A stretch of 64,000 nucleotides of DNA from Cognatundibacterium squillarum (GTDB lineage Bacteria > Pseudomonadota > Gammaproteobacteria > Burkholderiales > Burkholderiaceae_D), in assembly GCF_014652435.1 (NCBI RefSeq), contig NZ_BMYU01000002.1:62001-126000 (forward strand), in the 5' to 3' direction. Both the position numbers and the translations under genes were made by a program. Below, in pieces: positions 1-7,608 of the stretch; the stretch's first letter is position 1; the number at the start of each line of letters is the position of its first letter. The notes beneath the pieces are model-generated. The model was not told the origin of the DNA. It searched no databases and saw nothing but the letters and a program-made list of their open reading frames with translations.

Positions 1-22
1 ATCAATTTCTGAAAAATTCCTG

Positions 23-56
23 ATGTGCCGCCTGTGTAAAGAAGCAAGCGGCACAT
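23..56 (-). terminator. Hairpin downstream of the phasin gene
   Basis: Perfect 9-bp arms (ATGTGCCGC / GCGGCACAT) flank a 16-nt loop just after the phasin stop. Read on the minus strand, a T-rich stretch follows about 7 nt after the stem, so it is a plausible but not classical intrinsic terminator. Confidence 0.5.
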
Positions 57-66
57 GGCTCTGTGT

Positions 67-459
67 TTACGGCGAGAGTTTGTTGCTGAGCTGGCCCGCA
101 ACAGGGTTATGCAGACTGAACCAGTAACTGTAATTGACTTGCAGATTTTCCTGCAGACTGATCAGATCCACCAGTTGCTGGCTGGCAAGCTGACCGGCGC
201 TCATCACGACATTCATTTCCTGCTCAGCAAGCTTAGACATGGTATTGGCACGGCTGATTTGCGGTATGCGTTGTAACCATGCTCCCCACGCCTGCAGATT
301 ATCGTGCTGGGTTTGCAGCAGACGCTGCTGTGCAGACATATTCAGCTGAATCCAGCTTTGCAGGGCCGTCTGTAAAGGTTGTGGCATCAGTGCGGTATTG
401 TGCTGAGCCAGTGGCAGCGCATTCAGCGCTGGTATCAAATGGTGTTCACGTGCGGTCAT
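67..459 (-). CDS. Phasin-like granule-associated protein
   Basis: A small, helix-rich, Gln/Leu-rich protein of 130 residues without signal peptide, Cys or membrane segment. Composition and size fit the phasin family, which coats polyhydroxyalkanoate granules in the cytoplasm. The call leans on context: it lies 26 bp downstream of a PHB depolymerase gene on the same strand, so the two are probably co-transcribed. The start at 459 was chosen over the ATG at 465 because the AGGAGG Shine-Dalgarno has an 8-nt spacer to 459 but only about 2 nt to 465. Family membership is inferred from overall character, as phasins have no strict catalytic motif. Confidence 0.65.
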   Translation of the reverse strand: MTAREHHLIPALNALPLAQHNTALMPQPLQTALQSWIQLNMSAQQRLLQTQHDNLQAWGAWLQRIPQISRANTMSKLAEQEMNVVMSAGQLASQQLVDLISLQENLQVNYSYWFSLHNPVAGQLSNKLSP

Positions 460-485
460 GATCATTTCCTCCTGTCGTTACGGAA

Positions 486-1550
486 TCAGCCGCCCAAACG
501 GGTCAGCATCGCGTGGATAGCCTGAATTTGCAGTGCCTTTTTCGAAAAATAATCGGGATAGCCCGGCGTTTTACTGCTGTAGCCCCACCAGTCCCAGCAA
601 CCGTCGGGATTTTGGGTCTGACTGCTGTCGGAACCCGTCACTTGCGGAAACAGGATGATCAGATTATTTGCATCGGCAAATTCGATGTAACCGGTGCTGG
701 TGATATAGCGCATGCCGTAAGGCGGCTGATCCTGACTGTCGAGATTACCGAAGCTGTAATTCACAAATGCGCTGCCTTGTTTGCAGCCGTGAATCGCGAT
801 ATGTACCCGTGCCGCTGCGCCGTCCAGCACAGCTTGCGGAATATACACATAGCCGAACTCACTCATGCTGGCGGCGCTGTTGCTGTCGAAAAAGTCGCGC
901 TGATCAAAGCGCAGTAATTTACCGGTCGGATTGAGGGCAGGGGCTTTGCTGTCCGGATAAATATGCTGCAGGATCGCGTGTGCATGCACGAACGGACCGC
1001 GATTCAGATACGGCGGCTTGTTGTCACCCAGCGCATTGTCTTCCGGATTGGCCGTCAGCAGGCTGTGTCCGGCTGGCACGCTGTCGTCATAATGTATCTG
1101 TGCTTCGGGTACGCCGAGTAAGCGGTACATCTCGCGGGTTTGCGCCACCACCGGCGACATGACCACGCTGTCTTTGCTGCCGGTAAAAATGTACATGCGC
1201 TGACGCGCCATATTCGACAGCGGATCTATCAGCAGATCGCGTTCGGTTTGCTGTGCCAGTTGTACGGATTTACGCGCATCCGGCGCCAGTTCGGGAGTCA
1301 GCGGTGCCATGCACAGCTGCATGGCATTGATCTCCCACGCGTCTTCCGTGATCAGCGCGGAACCGCGAAAAGTTTCCACGCCACGGTAAGGGCCGCCTGC
1401 CACCACACCCGCACCGGTGAAACTGGCAGAGTGTGCCAGATGCAGCTGCACCGTCATAAATGCGCCGGAAGACAGGCCGGAAACCGAACTATGGCCTTTT
1501 TCTACATTCAGTTGCGGCAGTTTTACGATATCTGAAGCGAAATGCGTCAT
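486..1550 (-). CDS. phaZ: Intracellular-type poly(3-hydroxybutyrate) depolymerase
   Basis: A serine esterase of the PHB depolymerase family, 354 residues, which would release hydroxybutyrate from storage granules. The lipase box GLSSG is at residues 25-29 with Ser27 as predicted nucleophile. A GSKDSVV segment likely carries the catalytic Asp and an AGHSLL segment the His. The C-terminal GCWDWWGY motif is typical of this family's catalytic domain. No signal peptide is seen from the chosen start, so it resembles the cytoplasmic depolymerases that have the extracellular-type catalytic domain. An ATG 42 codons upstream is in frame, but the start at 1550 has an AAAGGAG site 8 nt away and the extra N-terminus looks non-coding. 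The phasin gene follows. Confidence 0.88.
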   Translation of the reverse strand: MTHFASDIVKLPQLNVEKGHSSVSGLSSGAFMTVQLHLAHSASFTGAGVVAGGPYRGVETFRGSALITEDAWEINAMQLCMAPLTPELAPDARKSVQLAQQTERDLLIDPLSNMARQRMYIFTGSKDSVVMSPVVAQTREMYRLLGVPEAQIHYDDSVPAGHSLLTANPEDNALGDNKPPYLNRGPFVHAHAILQHIYPDSKAPALNPTGKLLRFDQRDFFDSNSAASMSEFGYVYIPQAVLDGAAARVHIAIHGCKQGSAFVNYSFGNLDSQDQPPYGMRYITSTGYIEFADANNLIILFPQVTGSDSSQTQNPDGCWDWWGYSSKTPGYPDYFSKKALQIQAIHAMLTRLGG

Positions 1551-1806
1551 ACGCTGATCTCCTTTGATCAAGTGATGCCGGCGCTTACAGGATTCTTTGC
1601 TGAAACTGCAACGCGGGCGATGAGTTCTGGTCAGGCAAAGCGAGGGTAAAGCCAGGCCATGCTGGCACGCGTACATGACGGTTTGATGAATTTACAAAAA
1701 AATGTTGGATACACAGACCGCGGGACGTATCAGGCTGGACGAAAGGCCGGTACGTCGTTATCGTTGATGACGAAGCGCTGAGAAGATATTGCAAACTGAT
1801 AACGCT

Positions 1807-2307
1807 ATGAGAACCCCGAAATTTCCGGAATACAAATATTTGCATGGTGAAGCGGCCTGGCCGCTTTGGCTGAACATTTTACTGTTGTGCGGGTTGTTGT
1901 TGCTGATTCCGGCAATTTACTACGTACCGAAAAACTTCATATTTTTTATCGTGCCGTACGTGTTTATTCTGATCTTTCTTGCCCTTTGGCTCGCTCCGCG
2001 TGAAAAGATCATTCTCAGTCCGCGTTACATCGTCTGCGGCAAGACGGTGCTTTACTTCAGGAATATCCGCACAGTGAATATCCAGGCTGCGCATGGACGC
2101 TTGCGGCTGATCAGTGGCAGCGGAGAAGAGCTGACGATAGACAGAGAAAAATTCCCGACAAGTGCACGTAAAGAACACAAAATTGCAGCGAACAGACAGG
2201 CAAAATTCTGCAAGCTCGCGGATAAAATTCTGGCAAACGTCAGGCGCAGTGCGCCGGATGCAATAATCACAGGGGAAAGCAGTTTGAGGAAAAACAGCCA
2301 TGACTGA
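1807..2307 (+). CDS. Two-helix membrane protein of a radical SAM cassette
   Basis: Not recognised as a named family. Two hydrophobic helices near the N-terminus (about residues 18-40 and 45-62 from the ATG) are followed by a roughly 100-residue cytoplasmic part with alternating beta-type sequence (ILSPRYIVCG, RLRLISGSG), reminiscent of small PH-like membrane-associated domains. The end overlaps the start of the radical SAM gene by 8 nt, which indicates translational coupling and a shared role, perhaps anchoring or sensing. The start is uncertain: ATG 1807 has no clear Shine-Dalgarno, and a TTG at 1789 preceded by GAGAAG is an alternative. Confidence 0.7.
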   Translation: MRTPKFPEYKYLHGEAAWPLWLNILLLCGLLLLIPAIYYVPKNFIFFIVPYVFILIFLALWLAPREKIILSPRYIVCGKTVLYFRNIRTVNIQAAHGRLRLISGSGEELTIDREKFPTSARKEHKIAANRQAKFCKLADKILANVRRSAPDAIITGESSLRKNSHD

Positions 2308-4159
2308 GACAAAGGCCGTCAGTTGGCTGCCGCGCCGGCCTGCGGAGATTCATCAGCCAGCGCAGACTTATCAGCGCCATATCCATTTGCTGTACAGTCC
2401 GACGCTGGCCTGTAATTTATCCTGTCGCTATTGTTATCTGGGTGAGCAAACCAGTACCGCGCAAATTAAGCAGGATGCAGGTCGTGCGGTGGACACTCTG
2501 GCCTATGCACTGAACAAGCTGGAACAGGCACAAGTGCTGGCGTTTAATGTTTCATTGCATGGTGGTGAAGTGACGGTGATGCCACCGCCAGTGCTCGCGC
2601 AAATGTTTTCGCTGATCAGCAATTACTATCTGCAACATTTTGATGCCCTGAATGCGCTCGGCCATAAGAAAAATGCACCGCATATCAAAACAAATTTGTT
2701 TAAATTCGCCAGTCATTACGATTTATTTTGTCAGCACAAGGTATCGGTCAGTGCCAGCATTGATTTACCGCTCTCTCTGCATGCTAAATACCGTACTACC
2801 CGGCATGGGAAAGACTGGTCAGAACGGACGATAGAAAATTTACGCTTGCTGGCTGCCTATCCGCATGCCAAAAAAATCTCCGCGACGATATCACAGGAGC
2901 ATCTGCAGGATATACCAGCCTTTATCAATGATATCTGGTACATACACAGGGAGCTTGGTTTTGATATGAACCAGTTCAATCTGATGTTTGCATTTGCCTC
3001 GGAGCTGAATCAGCAGGATCAGGGCAGTCTGGTGCTGGAGCCGGCAAGCAGTGCGGCGCAGCTGGCGTTGTATGAAGCACTGCATGCAGAATTTACCGGT
3101 ACTGAACTCGAAGACGGGCTGAAGCGGCACTGGTTTGATGAATTTAAACCAAGCTATTGCACCAATTCTTATAACTGCGGCGAACGTTTTTATCTGTTGC
3201 AAAGCGATGGCAGTGTTTACTCTTGTGTGCGCGGGCAGGGTATCGCTGAGTTTTGTTATGGCAATATTTATACCGATAGTGTTGAAACTATCCTTGCCAA
3301 CGGCGCACGGCAGATTGCAGCAATCCATCAGCAATTCGGTATGGACCAGGATTGCGCCTCATGCGGAAGTTTGCCGCTGTGTAATACCGGGTGTCCGGTC
3401 GTGAAGTATCAGAGTAAGCAGGCGAAGTCTTACACCTGCGATCTGCAAAAACAAATTTATGCCGCGAATCCGCTTTCTTACCCGCTGGCTGAACCGGAAA
3501 AACAGCAAACGTATTTGCACAGTTATCTGCGTGGCATGCACCCCGCGCTGGCACTGACAACAGAACCACCGCAGCCGCCTGACAAGGTGCAACTGCCGAA
3601 TGACTTATATCAGGACAAAAACACCTTGCATGCGCTGATAGCGCAAGACCCGGTCTTGCAGCAACTGTACAGCGCAAACAATTTCTATCTGGAACTGAAT
3701 GAGGAATTGCTGCCGCTGAGTTCGCAACTGCTGAAAGCCCGGCGCGAACTCTATATCATTGCTGAGGGTGACCGCTGTGTAATCCATTTACCACGCGCAT
3801 TGTTTGCTGTTGCCTGTGATGAGCCCGTCAGAAATACGCTGTATCTGCAATTGCTGCGTGATACGCCGGTGGAATATGGCGATGAACAGCGTACCAAGCA
3901 GGCACATCTGTTCAGCTGGCAGTTGTACGCAGATTGCCTGTTACCCAGCGATAAAATGGGGCCGGAATTTGTGATGGCAGATCTGGCGCCATTATTAGCA
4001 ATGCACCGTCATTTGTTTATGCCCCGCGTACTGAACAATTTGTTTGTTACTACCCAGTATTTGCGTGATTACCATTATCAAAAGCAAAAAAATAATGCGT
4101 TCTATCATATACAGGCGATTAACCTGCCATTTCAAAATGCCGAATTTTATTATTTGTGA
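2300..4159 (+). CDS. Radical SAM/SPASM protein, putative peptide maturase
   Basis: A radical SAM enzyme of 619 residues. The CX3CX2C cluster that binds the SAM-cleaving [4Fe-4S] is at Cys38, Cys42 and Cys45 (CNLSCRYCY), followed by a barrel with a GGEVT strand. A Cys-rich SPASM region, ending in DCASCGSLPLCNTGC and a later Cys near TCDLQ, would hold auxiliary clusters at about residues 280-390. Such enzymes often modify ribosomal peptides or proteins. About 200 further residues follow the SPASM domain with no recognised fold, making it longer than typical maturases (about 400-480). It overlaps the upstream membrane-protein gene and sits 45 bp before a small gene with an Asn-repeat tail, its natural substrate candidate. 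That substrate relationship is inference. Confidence 0.85.
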   Translation: MTETKAVSWLPRRPAEIHQPAQTYQRHIHLLYSPTLACNLSCRYCYLGEQTSTAQIKQDAGRAVDTLAYALNKLEQAQVLAFNVSLHGGEVTVMPPPVLAQMFSLISNYYLQHFDALNALGHKKNAPHIKTNLFKFASHYDLFCQHKVSVSASIDLPLSLHAKYRTTRHGKDWSERTIENLRLLAAYPHAKKISATISQEHLQDIPAFINDIWYIHRELGFDMNQFNLMFAFASELNQQDQGSLVLEPASSAAQLALYEALHAEFTGTELEDGLKRHWFDEFKPSYCTNSYNCGERFYLLQSDGSVYSCVRGQGIAEFCYGNIYTDSVETILANGARQIAAIHQQFGMDQDCASCGSLPLCNTGCPVVKYQSKQAKSYTCDLQKQIYAANPLSYPLAEPEKQQTYLHSYLRGMHPALALTTEPPQPPDKVQLPNDLYQDKNTLHALIAQDPVLQQLYSANNFYLELNEELLPLSSQLLKARRELYIIAEGDRCVIHLPRALFAVACDEPVRNTLYLQLLRDTPVEYGDEQRTKQAHLFSWQLYADCLLPSDKMGPEFVMADLAPLLAMHRHLFMPRVLNNLFVTTQYLRDYHYQKQKNNAFYHIQAINLPFQNAEFYYL

Positions 4160-4204
4160 GCGCTGCTTATCCGGGTACCGGTGCCATACAGCGGAGGACA
4201 TAGT

Positions 4205-4651
4205 ATGGGCGTGACGCAGAGTGAAAGAATTGCATACACCGTTGAATGCTTTTTCAATGCGGCCAGGATTTCTGACGATACCGCCCGTACAGAACTGGAG
4301 CAAAGAGCTTGTCAATGGCTGCTGAGTTGTAACACCGGACGGTCATTTGCGATTTTGCACCGGCAAGCACTTTTTCTGTATCGCGATAAACTCAGTCCTC
4401 CGCTTCACTACGCCGCGCCACCGTCTGACGGCCCCAGTGTCTGGACTGATGGGAAAAAGATTTCACAACTGGATACAGCGCAATATCAGAATTCGCAGAC
4501 TTTACTGTTGCTGGGAAGTGCCGGACTGGTGCTGACGATGCCCGGGTTGAGCCAGGCAGAACAAAGAAAAGCTGAATACGAATTTTCCAGTAGTGTGAAT
4601 AGTAATAACAACAATAACAATAATAATAACAACAATAATAACAATGGCTGA
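4205..4651 (+). CDS. Small protein with a 14-Asn plus Gly C-terminus, candidate maturase substrate
   Basis: A 148-residue protein of unknown family. The first 60 residues look helical and leader-like (SERIAYTVECFF, TELEQRACQWLL). A middle section with Pro-rich and hydrophobic segments follows. The end is SSSVNS, 14 consecutive Asn and a terminal Gly. The start at 4205 was chosen over the ATG at 4181 because AGCGGAGGA lies 6 nt upstream. The Asn run mixes 8 AAT and 6 AAC codons irregularly, which suggests selection on the protein rather than simple slippage. It is the last gene of the cassette after the radical SAM enzyme, with a leader-plus-repeat layout like known radical SAM RiPP precursors. 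No known precursor family is recognised. Confidence 0.75.
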   Translation: MGVTQSERIAYTVECFFNAARISDDTARTELEQRACQWLLSCNTGRSFAILHRQALFLYRDKLSPPLHYAAPPSDGPSVWTDGKKISQLDTAQYQNSQTLLLLGSAGLVLTMPGLSQAEQRKAEYEFSSSVNSNNNNNNNNNNNNNNG

Positions 4652-4783
4652 GAAAAATCTGTTGCATGCATCAATGAAAAATTACAAGCAACGACGCGGT
4701 CTCAGGCCGAACACTACTCCGGTTTTCTTTCCTGTGTTCCGGTTTGATGTGTTTTCAGTTTTCTTGTTCTGCAGCAAACAATT

Positions 4784-4824
4784 TCAGAAGTCAGTTCTGA
4801 TTGTCAGAAAAATTCTGATATAGT
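4784..4824 (+). promoter_or_regulatory. Two tandem dyads over an extended -10 promoter of the copper operon
   Basis: Dyad 1 (4784-4800) is TCAGAA-N5-TTCTGA and dyad 2 (4804-4818) is TCAGAA-N3-TTCTGA. They abut an extended -10, TG-A-TATAGT, with TATAGT at 4819-4824. The same hexamer arms occur in both, as expected for an operator pair of a dimeric regulator. The ATG at 4832 is only 7 nt beyond the -10, so the first message may be leaderless. The regulator is unknown. Confidence 0.6.
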
Positions 4825-4831
4825 CTCATTT

Positions 4832-5209
4832 ATGAAACTCTCGCGTGCACATCTCCGACTCAGCAGCTGGATCACGATGATCGTGATGCTGTTTGCCGTG
4901 CTCGCGCCGGGTATTGCAACGGCGATGGCCATGCAGCGCGGGCAAGTGGTATTGCCGGGCATGATTTGTTCTGCCAGCAAAACGGTGCACGGTGCTGATG
5001 GTGTGCCGCTGAACGGAACGCATTCTTCCGGTATGCAGCACTGTGCATTCTGCCTGACCCATGCGGGTGATGCGCCTTTACCGGTTGCAGAAATTTCCCT
5101 CTCAGTATTACCGGCAGCTACCGCTGCCTATCCTTCTCTGTTCTACCAGTCGCGTTTCTTAACGCATATCTGGAGTCCCTCTGTCGCCCGTGCGCCTCCG
5201 CGCGGCTGA
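4832..5209 (+). CDS. DUF2946 family protein, copper-associated
   Basis: A 125-residue exported or membrane-anchored protein with an N-terminal hydrophobic segment (about residues 14-33), an HCAFC motif about residues 70-74 and the C-terminal ARAPPRG ending seen in DUF2946. Members of this family cluster with copper genes, and the HCxFC motif is a plausible metal site. It opens an operon of copper-handling genes, and a second, divergent copy lies at 9597. The start has no Shine-Dalgarno but is very close to the -10 element, consistent with leaderless translation. The biochemical role is not established. Confidence 0.72.
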   Translation: MKLSRAHLRLSSWITMIVMLFAVLAPGIATAMAMQRGQVVLPGMICSASKTVHGADGVPLNGTHSSGMQHCAFCLTHAGDAPLPVAEISLSVLPAATAAYPSLFYQSRFLTHIWSPSVARAPPRG

Positions 5210-5372
5210 TTCTTTCCTCTCATAGTTTGTGCTGTTGTAATGCGCTGCTGTCTGCAGTTGCTTTGCGTCCGCATATGTCATTGTTGTGCCTCGCTGTGCT
5301 GCCATGATGGATGTGCGCAGTGGTGGCTGCGTGCGTGTAACTTTGTTGCCGCACGGGAATGAATGCCGTGTT

Positions 5373-7538
5373 ATGAAATCTTTTCAGAAATCCACTTTAC
5401 AACTGGCCCTGATGGCCTGTTTTCTTCCTTACAGCGCTGTTGCGCTGGCGGGTAATGATGAAGCGAATCCGAACGTCGCTGCGGCGAATGCAGGTGCTGT
5501 GCACGAGGTTGTCGTGTCCGGTTCGCGTGCCGCGGCCGACCTGAACGAAACGCCGCAGGCAATTGGCGTAGTGACTGCCAGCATGCTGAAGCGGGATAAG
5601 CCGAAAACCATGGGCGATATCATCAACCGCATCGCCGGTGTTCATTGGAATGATCTGGGCAACGAGCAGCACAGCATGAGCATACGCCAGCCGGTGTCCA
5701 CCAATGCGGTGTACCAGTATCTGGAAGATGGTATTCCGATTCGTCCTTTAGGCGTGTTTAACCACAACTCGCTGAATGAAATGAATATGGCGGGCAGCAG
5801 CACGGTGGAAGTGGTGAAAGGTCCGGCGTCCTCTTTGTACGGCAGTAATGCGGTTGGCGGTGCAGTGAATTTTCTGAGCGCAGCTCCTTCGAAAGAGCTG
5901 ACCGCCTTGCTTGGTATGCGCTATGACCAGACTGCAGGTTTCCGTCGTATTGATACGATGGCGAGCAATACTTTCGGCGATCTGGGCCTGCGTTTTGCGC
6001 ATTACAGCTCGCGCCGCAGCGCAAATAACTGGCAGGAGTACAGTTATGGCAATAAAGACTCCCTGACAGCGCGCGCAGATTATGCGCTGACACCGACGGC
6101 GGTGTTACGCGCTTCGCTGGTACATACCGATCTGGATGCGGCGATGGCGGGTTCTCTGAATGAAACAGATTTCCGCAACAGCACCGGCAAGAGCGTCAAT
6201 ACTTTCACTTACCGCAAAGATAAAACCACGCGCGCTAGCCTGGCATGGGAAGCCGAAACTTTGCGTGATGGCGTGACGACGGTAACGCTGTTCAAGCGTC
6301 AGAATGATCACGGTCAGATTCCGAGCTACACCATGGTGGGTTGCAGCGGTACGGCAAAAGCCTGTCAGGGCACAGAGAACAATAACCATGTTGATTCTCT
6401 GGGACTGGATCTGAAGCACCAGCAAAACTTCAACTGGATGCAATCGCGCCTGATCGCCGGTGTGTACTGGGATAAGAGCGATAACCCTTACTACAGCAAC
6501 AACATTGCCGTGGTGCGCGATCCGGTTTCCGGTAAAAACATCAGCTATACGCTGGCGAATGCCACAACACCTAAAGGTGTACGCAATTATCAGACCGATA
6601 TCGATAATCTGGCTGTATTCGCGCAGTACGAAATGAGTCCGTTGCAGGATGTGCGACTGGTGGCCGGTGTGCGCAATGACCGTATCGAATACAACTACCA
6701 CAATCTGCTGGCTCCGCAAGGCAGCGCTAACTATGGCGCACCGGACGAAGTGCGCAGCTTTTCACGTCTGAGCCCGAAAATCGGCGCGACCTGGGCAGTG
6801 ACGCAGCAAGCCAGTGTGTACGGCAATATCAGTGAGGGTTTTACGCCGCCGGAAATCAGTCAGTTATACGGCAAGACTGGGATACCTGACTTGTCACCGG
6901 CAACTTACCGCAATACCGAAATCGGTCTGCGCATGGCATTTCTGGATGGCAAACTGCGGCTGGACAGTGCGCTGTACCGCCTTGATGGCCGCGATACCAT
7001 CGTCAGCTACACCGTCACGCCGGGCAACAGTGAAAACCGTAATGCGGGCCGCACACGCAGCGAAGGCATAGAACTTGCGCTGAATTTCAATGCCGGTGCA
7101 TGGGATGCACGTCTGGGTACGACTTTCGCCCGTCACCGCTTCCAGCGTTATCAGGTGTCGTCCACGCTCGATTACAGTGGCAAAGATATGCCGCAGGCAC
7201 CACGCGATATCACCAGCGCGGAAATCGGCTTTAAACCGCTTGCCGGTGCGCGTGTGGCGCTGGAATGGGTGCATCAGGGCAAATACTGGATGAATAATGC
7301 GAACACCGTGGAATACGGCGGTCATCATTTGTTCAATCTGCGTGCGCACTATGAAGTGAATCGTCAGCTGGAAATCTGGCTGCAGGGACGTAATCTGGCG
7401 AACCGCCTGTATGCGGATTCTGCTTCCAGTTCGTATTCCGGTGTAGGTGTGTATCAGCCGGATGTGCAGAACAGTTACACCCAGGGAGCGCCGCGCAGCT
7501 GGATGATAGGGCTGAACTACCGTTTTGGTCAGAAGTAA
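5373..7538 (+). CDS. TonB-dependent outer-membrane receptor, likely copper-related
   Basis: A 721-residue TonB-dependent receptor. The signal peptide is residues 1-25 (MKSFQKSTLQ onward, ending in Ala-Gly). The plug domain has the usual motifs (ETPQAIGVVTA, MGDIINRIAGV, VEVVKGPASSLYGSNAVGG). A beta-barrel follows and ends in the aromatic LNYRFGQK. These receptors import metal chelates or other scarce ligands across the outer membrane using TonB energy. The start at 5373 gives the signal peptide, and the 29 extra codons upstream look non-coding. Its place among DUF2946, PCu(A)C and MbnPH genes suggests copper or a copper complex as ligand, but the sequence alone does not prove the substrate. 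Confidence 0.9.
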   Translation: MKSFQKSTLQLALMACFLPYSAVALAGNDEANPNVAAANAGAVHEVVVSGSRAAADLNETPQAIGVVTASMLKRDKPKTMGDIINRIAGVHWNDLGNEQHSMSIRQPVSTNAVYQYLEDGIPIRPLGVFNHNSLNEMNMAGSSTVEVVKGPASSLYGSNAVGGAVNFLSAAPSKELTALLGMRYDQTAGFRRIDTMASNTFGDLGLRFAHYSSRRSANNWQEYSYGNKDSLTARADYALTPTAVLRASLVHTDLDAAMAGSLNETDFRNSTGKSVNTFTYRKDKTTRASLAWEAETLRDGVTTVTLFKRQNDHGQIPSYTMVGCSGTAKACQGTENNNHVDSLGLDLKHQQNFNWMQSRLIAGVYWDKSDNPYYSNNIAVVRDPVSGKNISYTLANATTPKGVRNYQTDIDNLAVFAQYEMSPLQDVRLVAGVRNDRIEYNYHNLLAPQGSANYGAPDEVRSFSRLSPKIGATWAVTQQASVYGNISEGFTPPEISQLYGKTGIPDLSPATYRNTEIGLRMAFLDGKLRLDSALYRLDGRDTIVSYTVTPGNSENRNAGRTRSEGIELALNFNAGAWDARLGTTFARHRFQRYQVSSTLDYSGKDMPQAPRDITSAEIGFKPLAGARVALEWVHQGKYWMNNANTVEYGGHHLFNLRAHYEVNRQLEIWLQGRNLANRLYADSASSSYSGVGVYQPDVQNSYTQGAPRSWMIGLNYRFGQK

Positions 7539-7608
7539 TACGTTGAGAAACTCCCGTCTGCCTGCTTGCCGGGAAGACGGGACTGTACATTTTGAGGGGG
7601 GAACGCAG

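Noticed and set aside
4606-4651. Reading the Asn-codon run as a simple tandem repeat
   Set aside because: The codons are irregularly mixed and lie in a well-started gene, so it is annotated as coding sequence instead.
6105-6719. A 204-codon frame on the minus strand
   Set aside because: It lies inside the TonB receptor gene and shows no motif or signal; a shadow of the real gene.
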